From positions 77,638,720 through 77,702,719 of the forward strand of contig NC_065921.1 in the NCBI RefSeq assembly GCF_024586455.1: DNA of 64,000 bases, given 5' to 3'. A program made the translations under genes and the position numbers. Origin of the DNA: Bactrocera neohumeralis (lineage: Eukaryota > Arthropoda > Insecta > Diptera > Tephritidae). Below the pieces are notes generated by a model. The model was given only the letters and a program-made list of their open reading frames with translations, was not told the origin of the DNA and ran no database searches. Shown here piece after piece: positions 34,883 through 46,872 of this stretch (position 1 is the first letter of the stretch; each line of letters starts with the position of its first letter).

Positions 34883-35779
34883 ATTTAACAATGGACCTGT
34901 TAAAGGTCTAAGAGTGTCGCCAGACCGCCATTCTGCCGACTACTATGACAGCAGCTTAAAATAATGTAAAGAACTTTGTTAGAACAAATCATTACCTCGG
35001 AACAAATTTTATTCTTCTGAAGTCCCTCTTCCGATAGACTTTTAATGTCATACATGAATAATATTCTAGTTTTACTATTAATTTGTAATTACTTTCACAC
35101 CGACTAATTGCTTTTACTTGCAACAAAATTAGCCGAGCGTGTTTTAGGTAACCAAAGGTTCAAGTAAATGAATTATTTCAATTAATTTCATTGGACTAAT
35201 GCACTGAGCGCCAAACATAAATCTTCAACTAACATTAAGCTGCTGGATTTATACTCAACTCAGCTTTCTAATACTTTCAACCGTCTCTAGTGTGCTTGCA
35301 ACCGCATTGTGCATATGCCACACATTACTTCCAATGCCAGAAAATAGACAAAACCGCACACCAGCTGCAAGAAGATATGAAATGTCAGGCTCCTATTTCA
35401 ATTAAGTCATACATACCATGTGCTTCACAGTGCCCGTAGCAACCGAGTACGAGTACACGGAGTTTGTGTTGTGCTTGTAAGCAAGTTGTCTCCATCTTCC
35501 TGTCTATCTTCAACGCACTACTTGCGTTCTTCGTTTTCATTTTCTTCCTCACTCAGAGAGTCTAACGCAACAGGCGTAGAAATTTCTAATTAATAATGCC
35601 ACCTGCCATGCATGAGTGGGATATGTCATATGAACGCGTAACTAACGTGAGCTATTATGGTGCATGCCACATCAGAAATGCAAGCAAGCAATGTTTACCG
35701 CTTGGGAGAGACAATCGCTCATGCCAGGGGACGGATGATAAAGTTTATGCTGTGCGTGACAAGTGTTCTGTGAGCTTGG
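34883..35779. other. Unassigned stretch
   Basis: No recognisable gene or transposon. Confidence 0.5.
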
Positions 35780-36272
35780 TTTCAGTATAGCTCCAACAGT
35801 TTTGCGGTCGAATCTAGTACCTTCGAGCTTGTAATGATTAGGATTAGAGGATGGAGCCATGCTGGTCTTAGACCAAGTATCTTCTGGGTAATCAAGAAAC
35901 ATCCGTTTGAAGGCAAGCTAAAGTGAGAAGGCGAAACAGGGTTGTGCGTTCGGTTTGGAATCTGCCACGAAAAAAACACCCCGTTTAAGAATTACGATGA
36001 ACAGGGCAAGGAGTGAGACGAGTAGGTCCTTGTGGCATTTACTACAGTGGCCATATCAAGCAGCGTAAATTCGGAGTGGAATTCGTGATGAAGGAGAGAC
36101 TCCTTGGCCGAGTCCTGGAATTCAACTCAATGGATGTACGTCAAGCCACAAAACTTCCATATAACGCTGATTGGTGCCCACGCCACGACGGAAAGGAAGG
36201 ACCATGTGACCAAAAATGTCTTCTGTAAGCGAAATATGGTATTCATTAAGCTCCCTGGCTGTCTCCGAATAG
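35780..36272 (+). pseudogene. RTE-like LINE 5' region and endonuclease relic, sense
   Basis: 35855-35985 shares nucleotide text with 56300-56445 ('gtcttagaccaagtatcttctg', 'acatccgtttgaag', 'cacgaaaaaaacacccc'), which looks like a conserved 5' region. 36013-36228 reads 'RRVGPCGIYYSGHIKQRKFG' and 'VMKERLLGRVLEFNSMD'. A shifted frame then gives 'NFHITLIGAHATTERKDHVT'. This matches the N-terminal apurinic-type endonuclease of RTE-like elements (ICAHAPTEEKDD in relatives), in which the His of the AHA motif is catalytic and is retained here. The frame is broken at least once. A related antisense piece lies at 51295-51560. Confidence 0.83.
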
Positions 36273-36587
36273 AAAAGCCACCAACCAAGATTCTTTCCAT
36301 CACACCACCCAAAGGCTGATTCCGCAGAAGCCGGGTATGACACGTGCCGGCTATTCGTAGCCAACGAAACAGTTACTTTGGGATGTGTGGCTCAATGCGA
36401 GTTGATTTTGCGACGAGGTGATCTACCATATGATTTTCATAACTTTATTATTAACGAATTTCCTCTTGTTCACGGCGTGTTGGCAGCATGTTTGACAGCA
36501 GCAAGTCCGCAGGTGGCTATTTTCAAGAATATTGACATTGAATATTTTAATCTTTGTCGTCAAGATGAATTATGGGATGCTTAAGAA
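36273..36587 (+). other. Unrecognised ~104-codon open frame, possible relic of an unknown gene or element
   Basis: After a stop at 36270-36272 a plus-strand frame stays open to TAA at 36585-36587. Its text is varied and protein-like rather than low complexity: 'GYDTCRLFVANETVTLG', 'CELILRRGDLPYDFHNFIIN', 'EFPLVHGVLAACLTAASPQV', ending 'CRQDELWDA'. The part from about 36340 on is the most convincing. I do not recognise the family. It lies between an RTE-like 5' relic (left) and a LINE ORF1 relic on the other strand (right), so it may be a transposon gene, a captured host exon or an old viral insertion. No methionine is needed if it is an exon; the first ATG in frame is not obvious. Confidence 0.4.
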
Positions 36588-36689
36588 TTAAGAAAATCGT
36601 GACTTTCGGGCATTCTGAAAAGTTTCGATGACATCTAGGACTTCAGTCTCGACAACTTGTACTTCGTTTACTTCTTTAAGTTTTTTTCA

Positions 36690-37835
36690 TTTAATCGGTT
36701 CTTTGAAATAGTCCATCTTCAAATAGAGCAGAGTTTTGCCGGACTTCCACTTTGTCTTGGTCTGTCAAGACGCGTTGCCGTATGTTTTGAAGCACCTCCG
36801 CATAGCTGCGGCCTTCTTCCGGTTTGATTAGCACTGCTGTTGGTCGAACTCTGGTTCTGCGTGCCCGTTTTTGCTTCTGTGGCTTGTCATCTTTTTGTCC
36901 TTGAGTTTGCTCTACACTTTTTCCTTTCCTTTTTCCTTTTACTACGTACCACACAGTATTTCCGGATCCTCGCCCCCTTTTAGCTGACTCCTGTTCTATT
37001 GGACTTGGTGCCGTTCGTTTAGAAAGAGCTGTCACTGGCGTTGAAACGTCGGCGGATTCATTGCATGCATCTAAGGATCTAGTTGTGTTCGTGCGTCTCG
37101 TATCCCTTTTTGCCTTTATCCAGTTTCGGCGCAGGCTACCGATAATATCGAAGAGTTCGTCTATTGCCCTCTCATTTCCCATCTGTGGCGGCGAGCGCAA
37201 AATTTAGCTTTGTCTTCGGAAGGCATTCAATTCGTCGTCCATTCCTCCTTTTTGGTTTTGTACGGAACGGAGGCGCCTATGACATTACCCTGAAAGCCAT
37301 TTCTGCAAGATGTCACACTTGCATACTGAGGTAACAGAATGCCACAGCCGTCAGCCCAAGTTCAACGTTTCCAAATCGTTTGTCAAAATCGTGGTCTACT
37401 TCGTTGCGTGATTGCTTTCATTGTCATCTGTGCTCTTTAGTCGGGGACTGTATTTGTTATTTACAACTAATCTGCGTTTCTCAGGCAGTTTGCTATCTGC
37501 CATCAGTTGCCCCGGCCGAGCATTACAGTTGGAGATTTCTTTTTCCGTTGTAGCGTCCCTCGTCGCTATGTTGCCTCCCTCTCATGGGCAGGTGATCCCT
37601 CGAGGCAGCCCTCTATGGGGTTGCGCATGCTTATTTTGAGGCGGCATCTATTCATCTCGTCACCGGAGATTCGTAGGATGCTTCAGGCCTTTTAAGCCGA
37701 ACCCTCCTCTCCTGTCACTTTTGGTCAGGAACTGCTTATTGGTTATTCGCAGCTAACCTAAGAACTTAGGCCGTCAACAGTTCGCCAAGCTGTAACCCTT
37801 AGTGGTCTGAGCTCAGCCAATGGTGGCCTATTACT
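36690..37835 (-). pseudogene. LINE ORF1 (gag-like) relic, antisense
   Basis: Minus-strand frame 36691-37200 is open for 169 codons. Its first ~60 residues have a short helical stretch, followed by a basic, Ser/Thr-rich linker ('KRTAPSPIEQESAKRGRG') and a lysine/arginine cluster. The segment 'RPTAVLIKPEEGRSYAEVLQ' is the conserved start of the RNA-binding region in ORF1 proteins of RNase H-bearing LINEs. The frame ends before the zinc knuckles expected next, so it is 3'-truncated. 37201-37835 is probably its 5' leader, but I cannot show it. The relic could derive from the same LINE family as 7715-10110. Confidence 0.75.
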
Positions 37836-38814
37836 CTAAGGTAAGTACCTTCAAACCTCTGAGTATTAATGCGTTCAATCATCTCACATCACAATTAGAA
37901 TTTCAAAAACTTTTCGACAAAAAGAAAATTTCAACTAGGATCTAACTTTCCAAACCAATATTCAAATGCAAATTTATCTGAACTATGACATATAATTTAC
38001 AAATTATCATTTCCACCACCAACTTCCCCCCAGGGGTCACAGGCACAATTTATGAAGGAAGCGCTTTCTACAAACAACACGGCAGGCAATTATTATCACA
38101 AACAAATTTCGGAACATCCTTGGAAAGGCAAAACAATTAAAAACTCATCAATTAATGTTGTTGGGAGAAAGTCAAATAGGCTCACCTAACTACTATATGT
38201 ACATATGAAAAGCTACATGTCCAGCTACAATCATATAAGTTGCTACTCGTACGTGAGTGTAAGGAGATGAGCGAATGAATATGCCAGCGAGCATTTATAA
38301 AGGCTTTTGAAGCAATAATACTTGTATGTGAATTGAAACGATAAAGGAGTAAGCTGGTTAAGCTGCAAGCTAAGCATGCTGCTCTAGTTTGGGACAGCAC
38401 AGCTGGCTTTTGATAGCTTATGAAGTACATACCGGCAAATATAAAGAAATATCCAATAAATAGTTGCTTTCTGCCGGTAAAAATTTTCAACTTCATAAAT
38501 TATTGATGAGCTTCGTTCATGCTCATTCTACTACTCTAGGGAGAATATGCAAATAATGTTCTATTTACATATTAGTGTGTGCTAAAACTGATTGACAATA
38601 CTACCATTTCTCTTTAGTGTGATTGGTGAAATGATTTTGGGATATTTGGGGAGGAAAATATGAGAAGTGACAAACGTTGACGGCAACTGAGTAGGTACAA
38701 CATATCGTTTTTATCAAAAATTAATATTACAAGTATATAGTATATGTGAGCTTTCTGAGAGGAAAGCTTTTCTTAGAGTTACTAGTTTTAACGACGTTAA
38801 TAAAGTTTAGCCCA
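37836..38814. other. Unassigned stretch
   Basis: No gene or repeat is recognised. The minus-strand frame of 104 codons (38182-38496) has no recognisable domain. Confidence 0.5.
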
Positions 38815-39900
38815 TTTCTTCCTCTTCGCTGTTTGGCGCCCATTCGAGATTCCAAGTATAGCCAGGTCTTTATCCACCAGTGGAGGTCTTCCTCTAGAGT
38901 GTTTCATCCCTTTGAACGACATGGCCTAGCCAGCGTAGCCGCTGTCTCTTAATTCGCTGAGCTTTGTCAATGTCATCGAATATTTTGTACAACTCATCGT
39001 TCCACCGAATCCGATACTCGCCATTGCCAATGCGCAAAGGACCACCAATCTTCTTTTCTCTCGGAAACGGCTCGGGGAGGTCCTTCCCTATTCTGATGGT
39101 ATTGCTCAACGCCAATTTACACAGCCGAATCAGTTTTGCGGGGATAAAAAATTCAGATGCAGCAGCACAAAGGCAGTTCCTTTTCGTGCTTTCAAAAGCA
39201 GTCTTGAAATCGATGAAGAGGTGGTATGTGTTGATCCTCTTTTCACGGTTGTTTTTCCAATATTTAGCGAATGATGAATATCTGGTCAGTTGTTGATTTC
39301 CAAGGCCTAAGACCACACCGATAAGGTCCAATCAGTTTGTTGACGGTGGGCTTTAATCTTTCACAAGTACACTCGATAGAATGTGCTGCTGAGGAGGGTT
39401 ATCCCACGATAGTTGGCGCAGATTGTGGGGTCTCCCTTTCTGTGGATTGAGCAGAGCACACTTAAATTCTAATGGCCCGGCATAATTTCGTCCGACATAT
39501 TCTAGAAAGAAACTGATGCATAATCCTTATCAGTTCTTCGCGGCCTTATTGAAATAGCTCGGCCGGCAATCCATCAGCTTTCGCACCTTTGTTGTTCTTC
39601 AGACGTGTAATTGCTATTCGAACTTCTTCATGGCCGGCCAATGGAAGGTTTACTCCAGGTTCTTCAATTAGAGAAACGGGTGGGTTCACCATCTCTTGGT
39701 GTTATGCTTTCACTGCTATTCAGCGGAGTGGATCCCCCATAATTTTAGTGTGCTCTGAGCATCAGTCACTACATCACCTCAGGGAATTCTATACTCCTGT
39801 AGAGCTCCGGTCTTAAAACCTTCTATGAGTCGCCGCTTTTTTCGTAAAATTTTCATTACCCTTGCCGGCCAGCTTGACAAGCTCTTCGTACTCCCAGACA
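38815..39900 (-). pseudogene. RTE-like LINE relic with internal deletion, antisense
   Basis: From the right, the minus strand gives RT text: 'ADGLPAELF' near 39565, 'MPEDWNLSVLCP'-like text near 39480, 'GDPTICANYRGITLLS' near 39435-39390, and 'IGPYRCGF'-like text near 39315. 38894-39331 is then one open frame of 145 codons in which 'HLFIDFKTAFESTK' and 'FIPAKLIRLCKLALSNT' run straight into 'GPLRIGNGEYRIRWNDELY' and 'QRLRWLGHVVQRDE'. The central part with YADD is deleted in frame. Upstream parts carry stops. Confidence 0.88.
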
Positions 39901-40079
39901 ATTCCGATTTCTAAATATCGAAATATTCTGTTTCAGATCCTCAATAGGCAATTAACACTACATGACTAAGGGAATTTTTATTCGCCTGACAAAGTCGGAA
40001 ACTATATATGTACACGGTTGATGAGAGGATATTGTCCGTAGCGCTTCATCAACTTCAGTTTCTTCCTATCTACTGTATC

Positions 40080-40640
40080 GTTAGTTTCTCAAACCTAGGG
40101 TACGAGAAGTGTCTATCCACTCCGATAGCAATGCCGTGACACTAGCCTTAAACTCACTAACCGTGCGTTAAATGCTCGTTAAGGAATACTTAGCTTTGTT
40201 GCAATTGTTGTAGAGTAACTTATTAATAGTAACAGCAGAGCTAATAAAGAAAGAAATCTTGTCACCGATCGGTCGAGTGGGTGGTTCGGTTTTTTCGTGC
40301 GTACTTTTGTTTGCTGGGCTTCGAAAGACTCTGGCCAGTGCTGGACTGACATCGGTTTTTGCGTTGCTGCAAGATTCTTTTGACTCAAGTTCGATCACAA
40401 GACACCTAGTGAGCTCTTCGCCTCAATAAGGCTTTTCCTAGTTATGGAGATTATAAGAGATCATTGAGCTCTAGAAGCTGGTGGATGGACTACTACTTAT
40501 TTGTACCGTCTTAGAGAGATCAGGACCTAAACAAATAGCAGCTCACACTGTCGGATATCCTACCGAGCTGGTGGGAATAAAAATTAACGCATTCTGTCGA
40601 GAAGTTCTATTTATGGCTTCACTAGGGAGTATATATATAA
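40080..40640 (+). pseudogene. LINE RNase H region relic, sense, interrupted
   Basis: 'gagaagtgtctatccactccg' near 40108 and 'actaaccgtgcgtt' near 40158 parallel 21095-21155. 'gttcgatcacaagacacctag' near 40391 parallels 21418, and 'cagctcacactgtcggatatcc' near 40540 parallels 21625. About 200 bases (40190-40390) between the two halves have no counterpart and may be an insertion. No frame is intact. Confidence 0.65.
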
Positions 40641-41362
40641 CAGTCCAAAAGCGATCTTTATCTTGAGGATCAGGCATCAAACTTAACGTAACCAAAATTA
40701 GACCAAAAGAATATTAATTGTGAATCATAGTTATATTTTCTGATAGAAAATTCCGATTGGTGACAAATCAGTTTGACGTCTCGTCGAAATTGGCTAATAG
40801 ATACCGTGCTACAGTAGAAGTACCTGACTCATTGGATTACTTGAAAATATATTAGTATTTATACGACGTGCGCACATAAATACATTATGAGGTATGTATA
40901 TACATAGAATATGTACTCGTTCTAGCACTCTCCGTTATTTGAGCACATTTGCTCCTTTGCACTCGTATTTGCCATTGACAAATGGCGTAACACATCCTCG
41001 TGTCAATGCACTTTGTTTGACTTCATTCAATAGCTCCTGGCATCATATCGTAATGTATATATGTATACATATGTACTCCTCTGTTTACTTTTAAACAGTT
41101 GTTGTAGTTCAATGACGTTTAATCGTTCGAAAATTGATTTGAAATCGTTTGCAAAGTGGTCGTTAGCATTTCAAAGGAGCATGTGTTTGTGTTAGTCTTT
41201 TCATTTGTCATGCTAGCGAAATTAATGGCATTCCCATATGTTGCAGAGCTCTATTTTAGCAAGCTAAAAGTTTAGTTGTTTTCATTAGTATGTATGTTAG
41301 TTAGTGTTTTTGGATTAACGGTTTTACAATAGATTTTTGAAACCTAGCAAAAACGGCGAATT
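40641..41362. other. Unassigned stretch
   Basis: No recognisable gene or repeat; short TA/CATA-rich runs occur near 40890-41080. Confidence 0.5.
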
Positions 41363-43005
41363 GATCTTAATTTATTTCAATTTAATTTATTTAGTATTTT
41401 TTATTTTTTTAAGTCATATTAATTAATTTTAATTTCTTATTTAATTAATTTCAATTTTTTTAAATTAATTTGATTTAGTTTAACTTAATTTTATATAGTG
41501 CAATTTAATTCAATTTCATTAATTAATTTAATTTTTTTATTTACTTTAGTTTACTCTTAATTTAATTTTTTAAATTTAAATCAATTAAATTTAATTTAAT
41601 TTTATTAATTAACTTAATTTAGTGTTGTGATATTTAATTTAATTTCATTTATTATTTTTAAATTAATTGAATTGAATTGAATCTAATTAATTAATTAAAT
41701 TTATTTTTTATTTAGTTTAATTTAATTTATTTTGTTTAGCTTTACTTAATTTAAATTTATCTTATTTTAATTTAATGTAATTTTTTCAATTTGAATCATT
41801 TAAAATTAATACAATTTCATTAATTAATTTATTGTTTTTTGTTTTATTTTGTTTTATTTAATTTAATTTAATTTAGTTTAATTAATTTTAATTTAATTTA
41901 ATTAAGTTTAATTCATTTTAACTTCATTCAATTTTATTTTATTTTTATTATTTTTTAAATTTTTTTGATTTAGTTTAACTTAATTTTATATAGTTCAATT
42001 TAATTCAATTTCATTAATTAATTTAATTTTTTTATATACTTTAGTTTACTCTTAATTTAATTTTTAAATTTAAATCAACTAAATTTAATTTAATTATATT
42101 GATTAACTTAATTTAGTATTGTGATATTTAATTTAATTTCATTTTTTATTTTTAAATTAATTGAATTGAATTGAATCTAATTAATTTATTAAATTTATTT
42201 TTCATTTAGTTTAATTTAATTTATTTTGTCAATTTCTTTAATTAATTTATTGTTTTTTGTTTTATTTTAATTTATTTTATTTTATTTTAATTTTGTTTTA
42301 TTTAATTTAATTTAATTTAATTTAATTTAGTTTAATTCATTTTAATTTAATTTAATTAAGTTTAATTCATTTTAACTTCATTCAATTTTATTTTAATTTT
42401 TTTATTTTTTAAATTTTTTTGATCTAGTTTAACTTAATTTTATATAGTTCAATTTAATTCAATTTCATTAATTAATTTAATTTTTTTATATACTTTAGTT
42501 AACACTTAATTTAATTTTTTAAATTTAAATCAACTAAATTTAATTTAATTATATTAATTAACTTAATTTAGTATTGTGATATTTAATTTAATTTCATTTT
42601 TTATTTTAAAATTAATTGAATTGAACTGAATCTAATTAATTACTTAATTTTTTTTATTTAGTTTAGCTTCACTTAATTTAAATTTATCTTATTTGAATTT
42701 AACGTAACTTTTTCAATTTGAATCATATAAAATTAATTTAATTTCTTTTATTTTATTTTATTTTATTTTATTTTATTTTATTTTATTTTATTTTATTTTA
42801 TTTTATTTTATTTAATTTAATTTTATTTTATTTTAATTTAATTTAATTTAATTTAATTTAATTTAATTTAATTTAATTTAATTTAATTTAATTTAATTTA
42901 ATTTAATTTAATTTAATTTAATTTAATTTAATTTAATTTATTTTAATTTAATTTAATTTAGTTTAATTCATTTTAATTTAATTCAATTTTATTTTATTTT
43001 TATTA
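41363..43005. repeat. 1.6-kb (TTTAA/TTTTA) pentanucleotide block with higher-order repeats
   Basis: The block is built almost entirely from T, A and occasional G/C in TTTAATT words. A longer segment with 'agtttaacttaattttatat' recurs near 41475, 41970 and 42425, so parts are repeated as units of roughly 450-500 bases. Near 42745-42835 it becomes pure (TTTTA)n and near 42833-42945 pure (TTTAA)n. This indicates local expansion on top of an older, diverged array. There is no coding capacity. Confidence 0.95.
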
Positions 43006-45284
43006 ATAATATTCATACATGTTGAGACCTTCGCCCTTCGAACCATTGCTGTAATCCGATAACAGTCCGAACTTTTATCGGAAAATCAAAATGCAAATTA
43101 ACAGCACTGCTAATTGGGACGGCACTGCCAACAGCACCGCCATTTCTTACCATTTTCTCATAATCATCAACCGCAGCTAAACGAGAGCCAACATTAGAAG
43201 AAAAGAGCGCAGCGCAGCTGAGAGTTGAGTTGTTCGGTGGTTGAAAAGCCATAAATGCAGCTGGTAAATAAAGTGAGGCCAAAACTGGCCAGAAAGCGTT
43301 CAGTGCAGTTGGTTCCGTTAACGAAAAAACAAGTAATGAAATTGTTGTTACTTTATAGCGAGAGAGAGAGCGCATGTCAGCATGTAAGCCGGCAGTAAAC
43401 AAGTGCAATATTTGTAGCATTGCAGGAGATGTTAGGAAAGAGAAAAAATTGTAGGTGAAAATCAAGGCTAAAAGAAAATCTGTGAAAATGGAAACTTGTT
43501 TGATTTAGTTGACAAGTTTGTTTGTTTATTGACACGTTTGATGGTTTATTTAGTGGCGGAGGTTATTGTTTATTCCAGCCCTGTACATAAACTAACAATT
43601 ATGGAGGTATTGAAGATTAATTTATTGATGTAATCGAGAGAGATTTTCTCGGCTTTTGAACTATTAAAAGTGAGCAGAATATGATAAATTAGGTTTTCCG
43701 GCTATACCCACAGTCCCATGGGCAATTTTCTCATTGATAAATCAAGGGCCTCAAGGGCTTACAGTTTTCCTATATAATCGGATTTAGGTAAATATTATGT
43801 GGAATAACCTCTATTCTAGATACATTTTTCAAAAAAATATTTTAAAATCTGCTCTTCTGGGTCATCGACTTCTATTCACACATAGAGGAAGATAATCATA
43901 CTTTCTGTATAGCTTTCCAAAATCACTGTAGAAATTTGAGTTAACTTCAACTGACAGTGATTATCTCAGAGAAGAGTGGAAACGACTTTTTAGCTAAATC
44001 TGTAAATGTCCAGTGTATTCGGTTCGAGTTTCGGGATAACCAGAGATTGATTTTAGGTTTGCTATACAAAATCAGAAAACAGAAAGCTTGCAGAGGTCTT
44101 CAAGATACTGAAAATAACAATGTAATACATAGGGTGCCTAAAGAGCAGAAGGAGAAGGAAAAGAGGAGCTCTATTTGAAAGTTACGGAGATATTGTTCCG
44201 ATTTATGTAGATGGATTAGGTGGAAGCCTTAACCTTTGGCTTAAGGAGCAGAAAAGAACTAAGTCTGAACTGGAAGACCATCACGATATTAAGTTTAAAA
44301 TGTCACCACACTATTTATTAAGGCATATGTACCTTGAAAAAGTTGGATCTGTATCATTAAATGGTTGAATATCAGGATTTAAATCTTCCTTTTTTCGCTT
44401 CATCCCAAAATTGCATGAAAATATCGATAAAATTCACAGATATGTATATACATATACATACATATATACATGTCTGTCTTCATATAAGAAGACAACACTT
44501 CATGGCGACACGCACCTGCCAGCGCTGCTTTTTTTGTCATCCTCCAACAGCATCAATGACGCCTGTCTCACCAGCTTTGACTGAGCCTACCTGTGAGTAG
44601 TTGAGTGCTCTTCCACTTGCTGATATTTATTTTCACGCGTTGTTGTTGGATTTTTTATTTGTTGCTTTTGCGCTTGATATTTTGAATAGCTTTTATTTTT
44701 TTATAGCTTTTGTTGTGCCTCGTCTCATACATTTGGCTTTTTGCCACCATTTTTCAGTCGTCAGCGCATCATACATTTAGCTGTCAACGACGCCGACTTG
44801 TCTGACAGTCGATTACCATTATGTAGTCATAACCAGACACCACCTGTGTAGGCAAAATTTCCCAGCAAGCAAATTTGAGGATATTTTAAACTTAAACAAT
44901 ATTTCGGGAGGTGAATAAGTAATGCCACCGATGACAGCTTACATACAAGTAAGACAACTTCAGGAACTAGCTTTCAAATAACTAGGCTTAGCCTACAGAT
45001 GATTTAAGCAAGAGTTTGGTGATCTCACGGACTTATAAGGAATATATACTGCGCTCTCTACTCTATATAGTTTTCTAACCACATTCTCTGCGCAGGGAAA
45101 TAACACCACACGCAGGAAAGATTGTATAATAAGTAGACCTACACAAAAACTGATATTTCTAGGTTCTTCCTCCAGCATCTTTCCCATTTTAATCTCTAAA
45201 GGTTTTATAAGTTTATTTCTCAGGCTATTTAACTCTACTAAACCAAAGGCAGTGATGAAGAGCAGTCTTTTCGTCATTACCAAC
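43006..45284. other. Unassigned stretch
   Basis: 2.3 kb without recognised transposons. It includes a GA run at about 43359-43371 and (TACA)-type runs near 44440-44470. A 150-codon minus frame (43013-43465) has no recognisable domain and starts at the edge of the AT block; it is not called. Confidence 0.5.
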
Positions 45285-45540
45285 ACAATCGGCGTACGCC
45301 AGCAGCTGTCCAGCTTTATGGAAGATTTTCTATATTCAGCTCAGCAGCTTGAATTATTTTCTCCAGCAGTAGTTTGAAGACGTCGCACGATAAGGAGTCG
45401 CCTAGTCTGAAACTTCGTCTGGTTTCGAAGGGCTCGGGGAAGTCCTTCTCGATCCTGACAGAGCATTTGGTATTTCTCAACATCAATTTACACAGCTGTA
45501 TTGGTTATGATGGGACCTTGATCATTACCTATTTATGCAT
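45285..45540 (-). pseudogene. RTE-like LINE RT fragment, antisense
   Basis: 'ggcgtacgcc' near 45292 corresponds to the YADD region. 'gtcgcctagtctgaaacttcg' (45398-45418) and 'cggggaagtccttctcgatcctgac' following it are the antisense of the palm segment also seen at 39065-39105 and 56060-56130. It is short and broken. Confidence 0.78.
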
Positions 45541-46068
45541 ATATGACGCCAAAAAACTTTCATTTCACTCTAAGTTAAATTGAGCTCGGAAGTTAATACA
45601 AATATTTTGAGTATTATACCTAAAGCATATCAAAACACAATTTTCAGTACACAAACGCCACAATAACAGCCGTGGCAGCTTGCTTCCGCTTATCCGTCGA
45701 AGAGAAGTGTCATTTGCATCCACTAAGCAGGCACTTCAATAGCTCAACGCTGCCACAAATACTTTACCCTGCTCAATCACTTCATCCATTTGGAGCGGTT
45801 CAATGGCTTTTGTGTGGTGATTAGCCGGTTCGAAATTTCTGAATCACGTGTCTGTCATAGGCTTGCTTATAAATCCATTTATATATATACACATATTTGT
45901 ATATAAACATATTTGACAGGAGCATACGCTTTCCGTTATTGCTTTGTGCTGAAATGTCATACTGCTTCAAAATTGTTTGGTTCTGTTAGTGACAAATATA
46001 GCATGCGGGTGGCTTTGAGAGAATTGTAGAGAGCGAACGGAATATAATTGAAGATATTTATATTTAAA
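45541..46068. other. Unassigned stretch
   Basis: Nothing recognised; a TA-rich run lies near 45880-45910. Confidence 0.5.
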
Positions 46069-46872
46069 CTAGAGGACCCGCCGACGTTTTACTGTGGCTG
46101 ATACATAGGTAGTACTACTAATACTTAGATTATAAGTATTAGTTAAGGAATAATCGCATTTTTGGTGAAGCAACAAAAATGAATCAAAAAGCATTTCGTG
46201 CCTTAAGAAAGAATTGGCTTTTAGGGTAAAAATACTATTGAATTTGAGCTGTGCATCAGTGAAATCAATCGAGTCCAATCGATTGTCAGCCTGGTGGACT
46301 TCATATTAAGAAACGGTTCTCAAGTGTGGTAAGACAAAAAAATCGGCTGGCAAGGTTATGGCATCAGTCTTGCAATGCTTCGAAAAAATTTCTGTATATC
46401 TCAAATTTTAATAGACCTTTTTATCAACACTTCAGTTATGCCGCTATTTTTTATGCCAGATCTTTTGCAATTTTAAATTGCCTGTCAATATAGCTACCCA
46501 TAGATGTATTGAATCACCCAATTTATTACTTAAGAACGAACAACTCTGTCCACGTTATGAAAACTTGTCTACAGATGTCGCCTTTTACTTTGGCTTCGTT
46601 TTGTTTATTGCCGTTTACGCCAATTTAAGGTTTGAATATTGGATACTGCGATGGTAGCGCAATCTATCGGTCAAACATTGTAAAATTAGCAATTGATTAC
46701 AAATGAAAAATTAATTTAAAAACACATTTTCCAGTGGACCAAATTGTGAATCTAAACCATTCTCGAATCTCCTTGAACACACACAAAAAAGTTCATCAAA
46801 ATCGGTCCAGCCGTTTAGGAGCAGTTCAACTACAAACACACGGCCAGAAGATTTATATATATAAAGATATTG
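46069..46872 (+). repeat. Unclassified interspersed repeat, copy 1
   Basis: It starts 'ctagaggacccgccgacg', continues 'ttttactgtggctgatacat' and ends with 'aaatcggtccagccgttta', then 'ggagcagttcaactacaaac' and a short 'atatatataaagat' tail. The same start and several internal blocks occur at 57395-57930. This start and end style is common in insect non-autonomous repeats, but I cannot name the class with confidence (Helitron-like or other). At 46324-46362 it contains 'aatcggctggcaaggttatg', which matches mariner coding text at 33210-33240. Confidence 0.75.

Noticed and set aside
36691..37200. 169-codon minus-strand frame as a host gene
   Set aside because: The 'RPTAVLIKPEEGRSYAEV' segment identifies it as LINE ORF1, so it is listed as a transposon relic.
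43013..43465. 150-codon minus-strand open frame
   Set aside because: No recognisable family, and it starts at the edge of the AT block; a chance frame is plausible.
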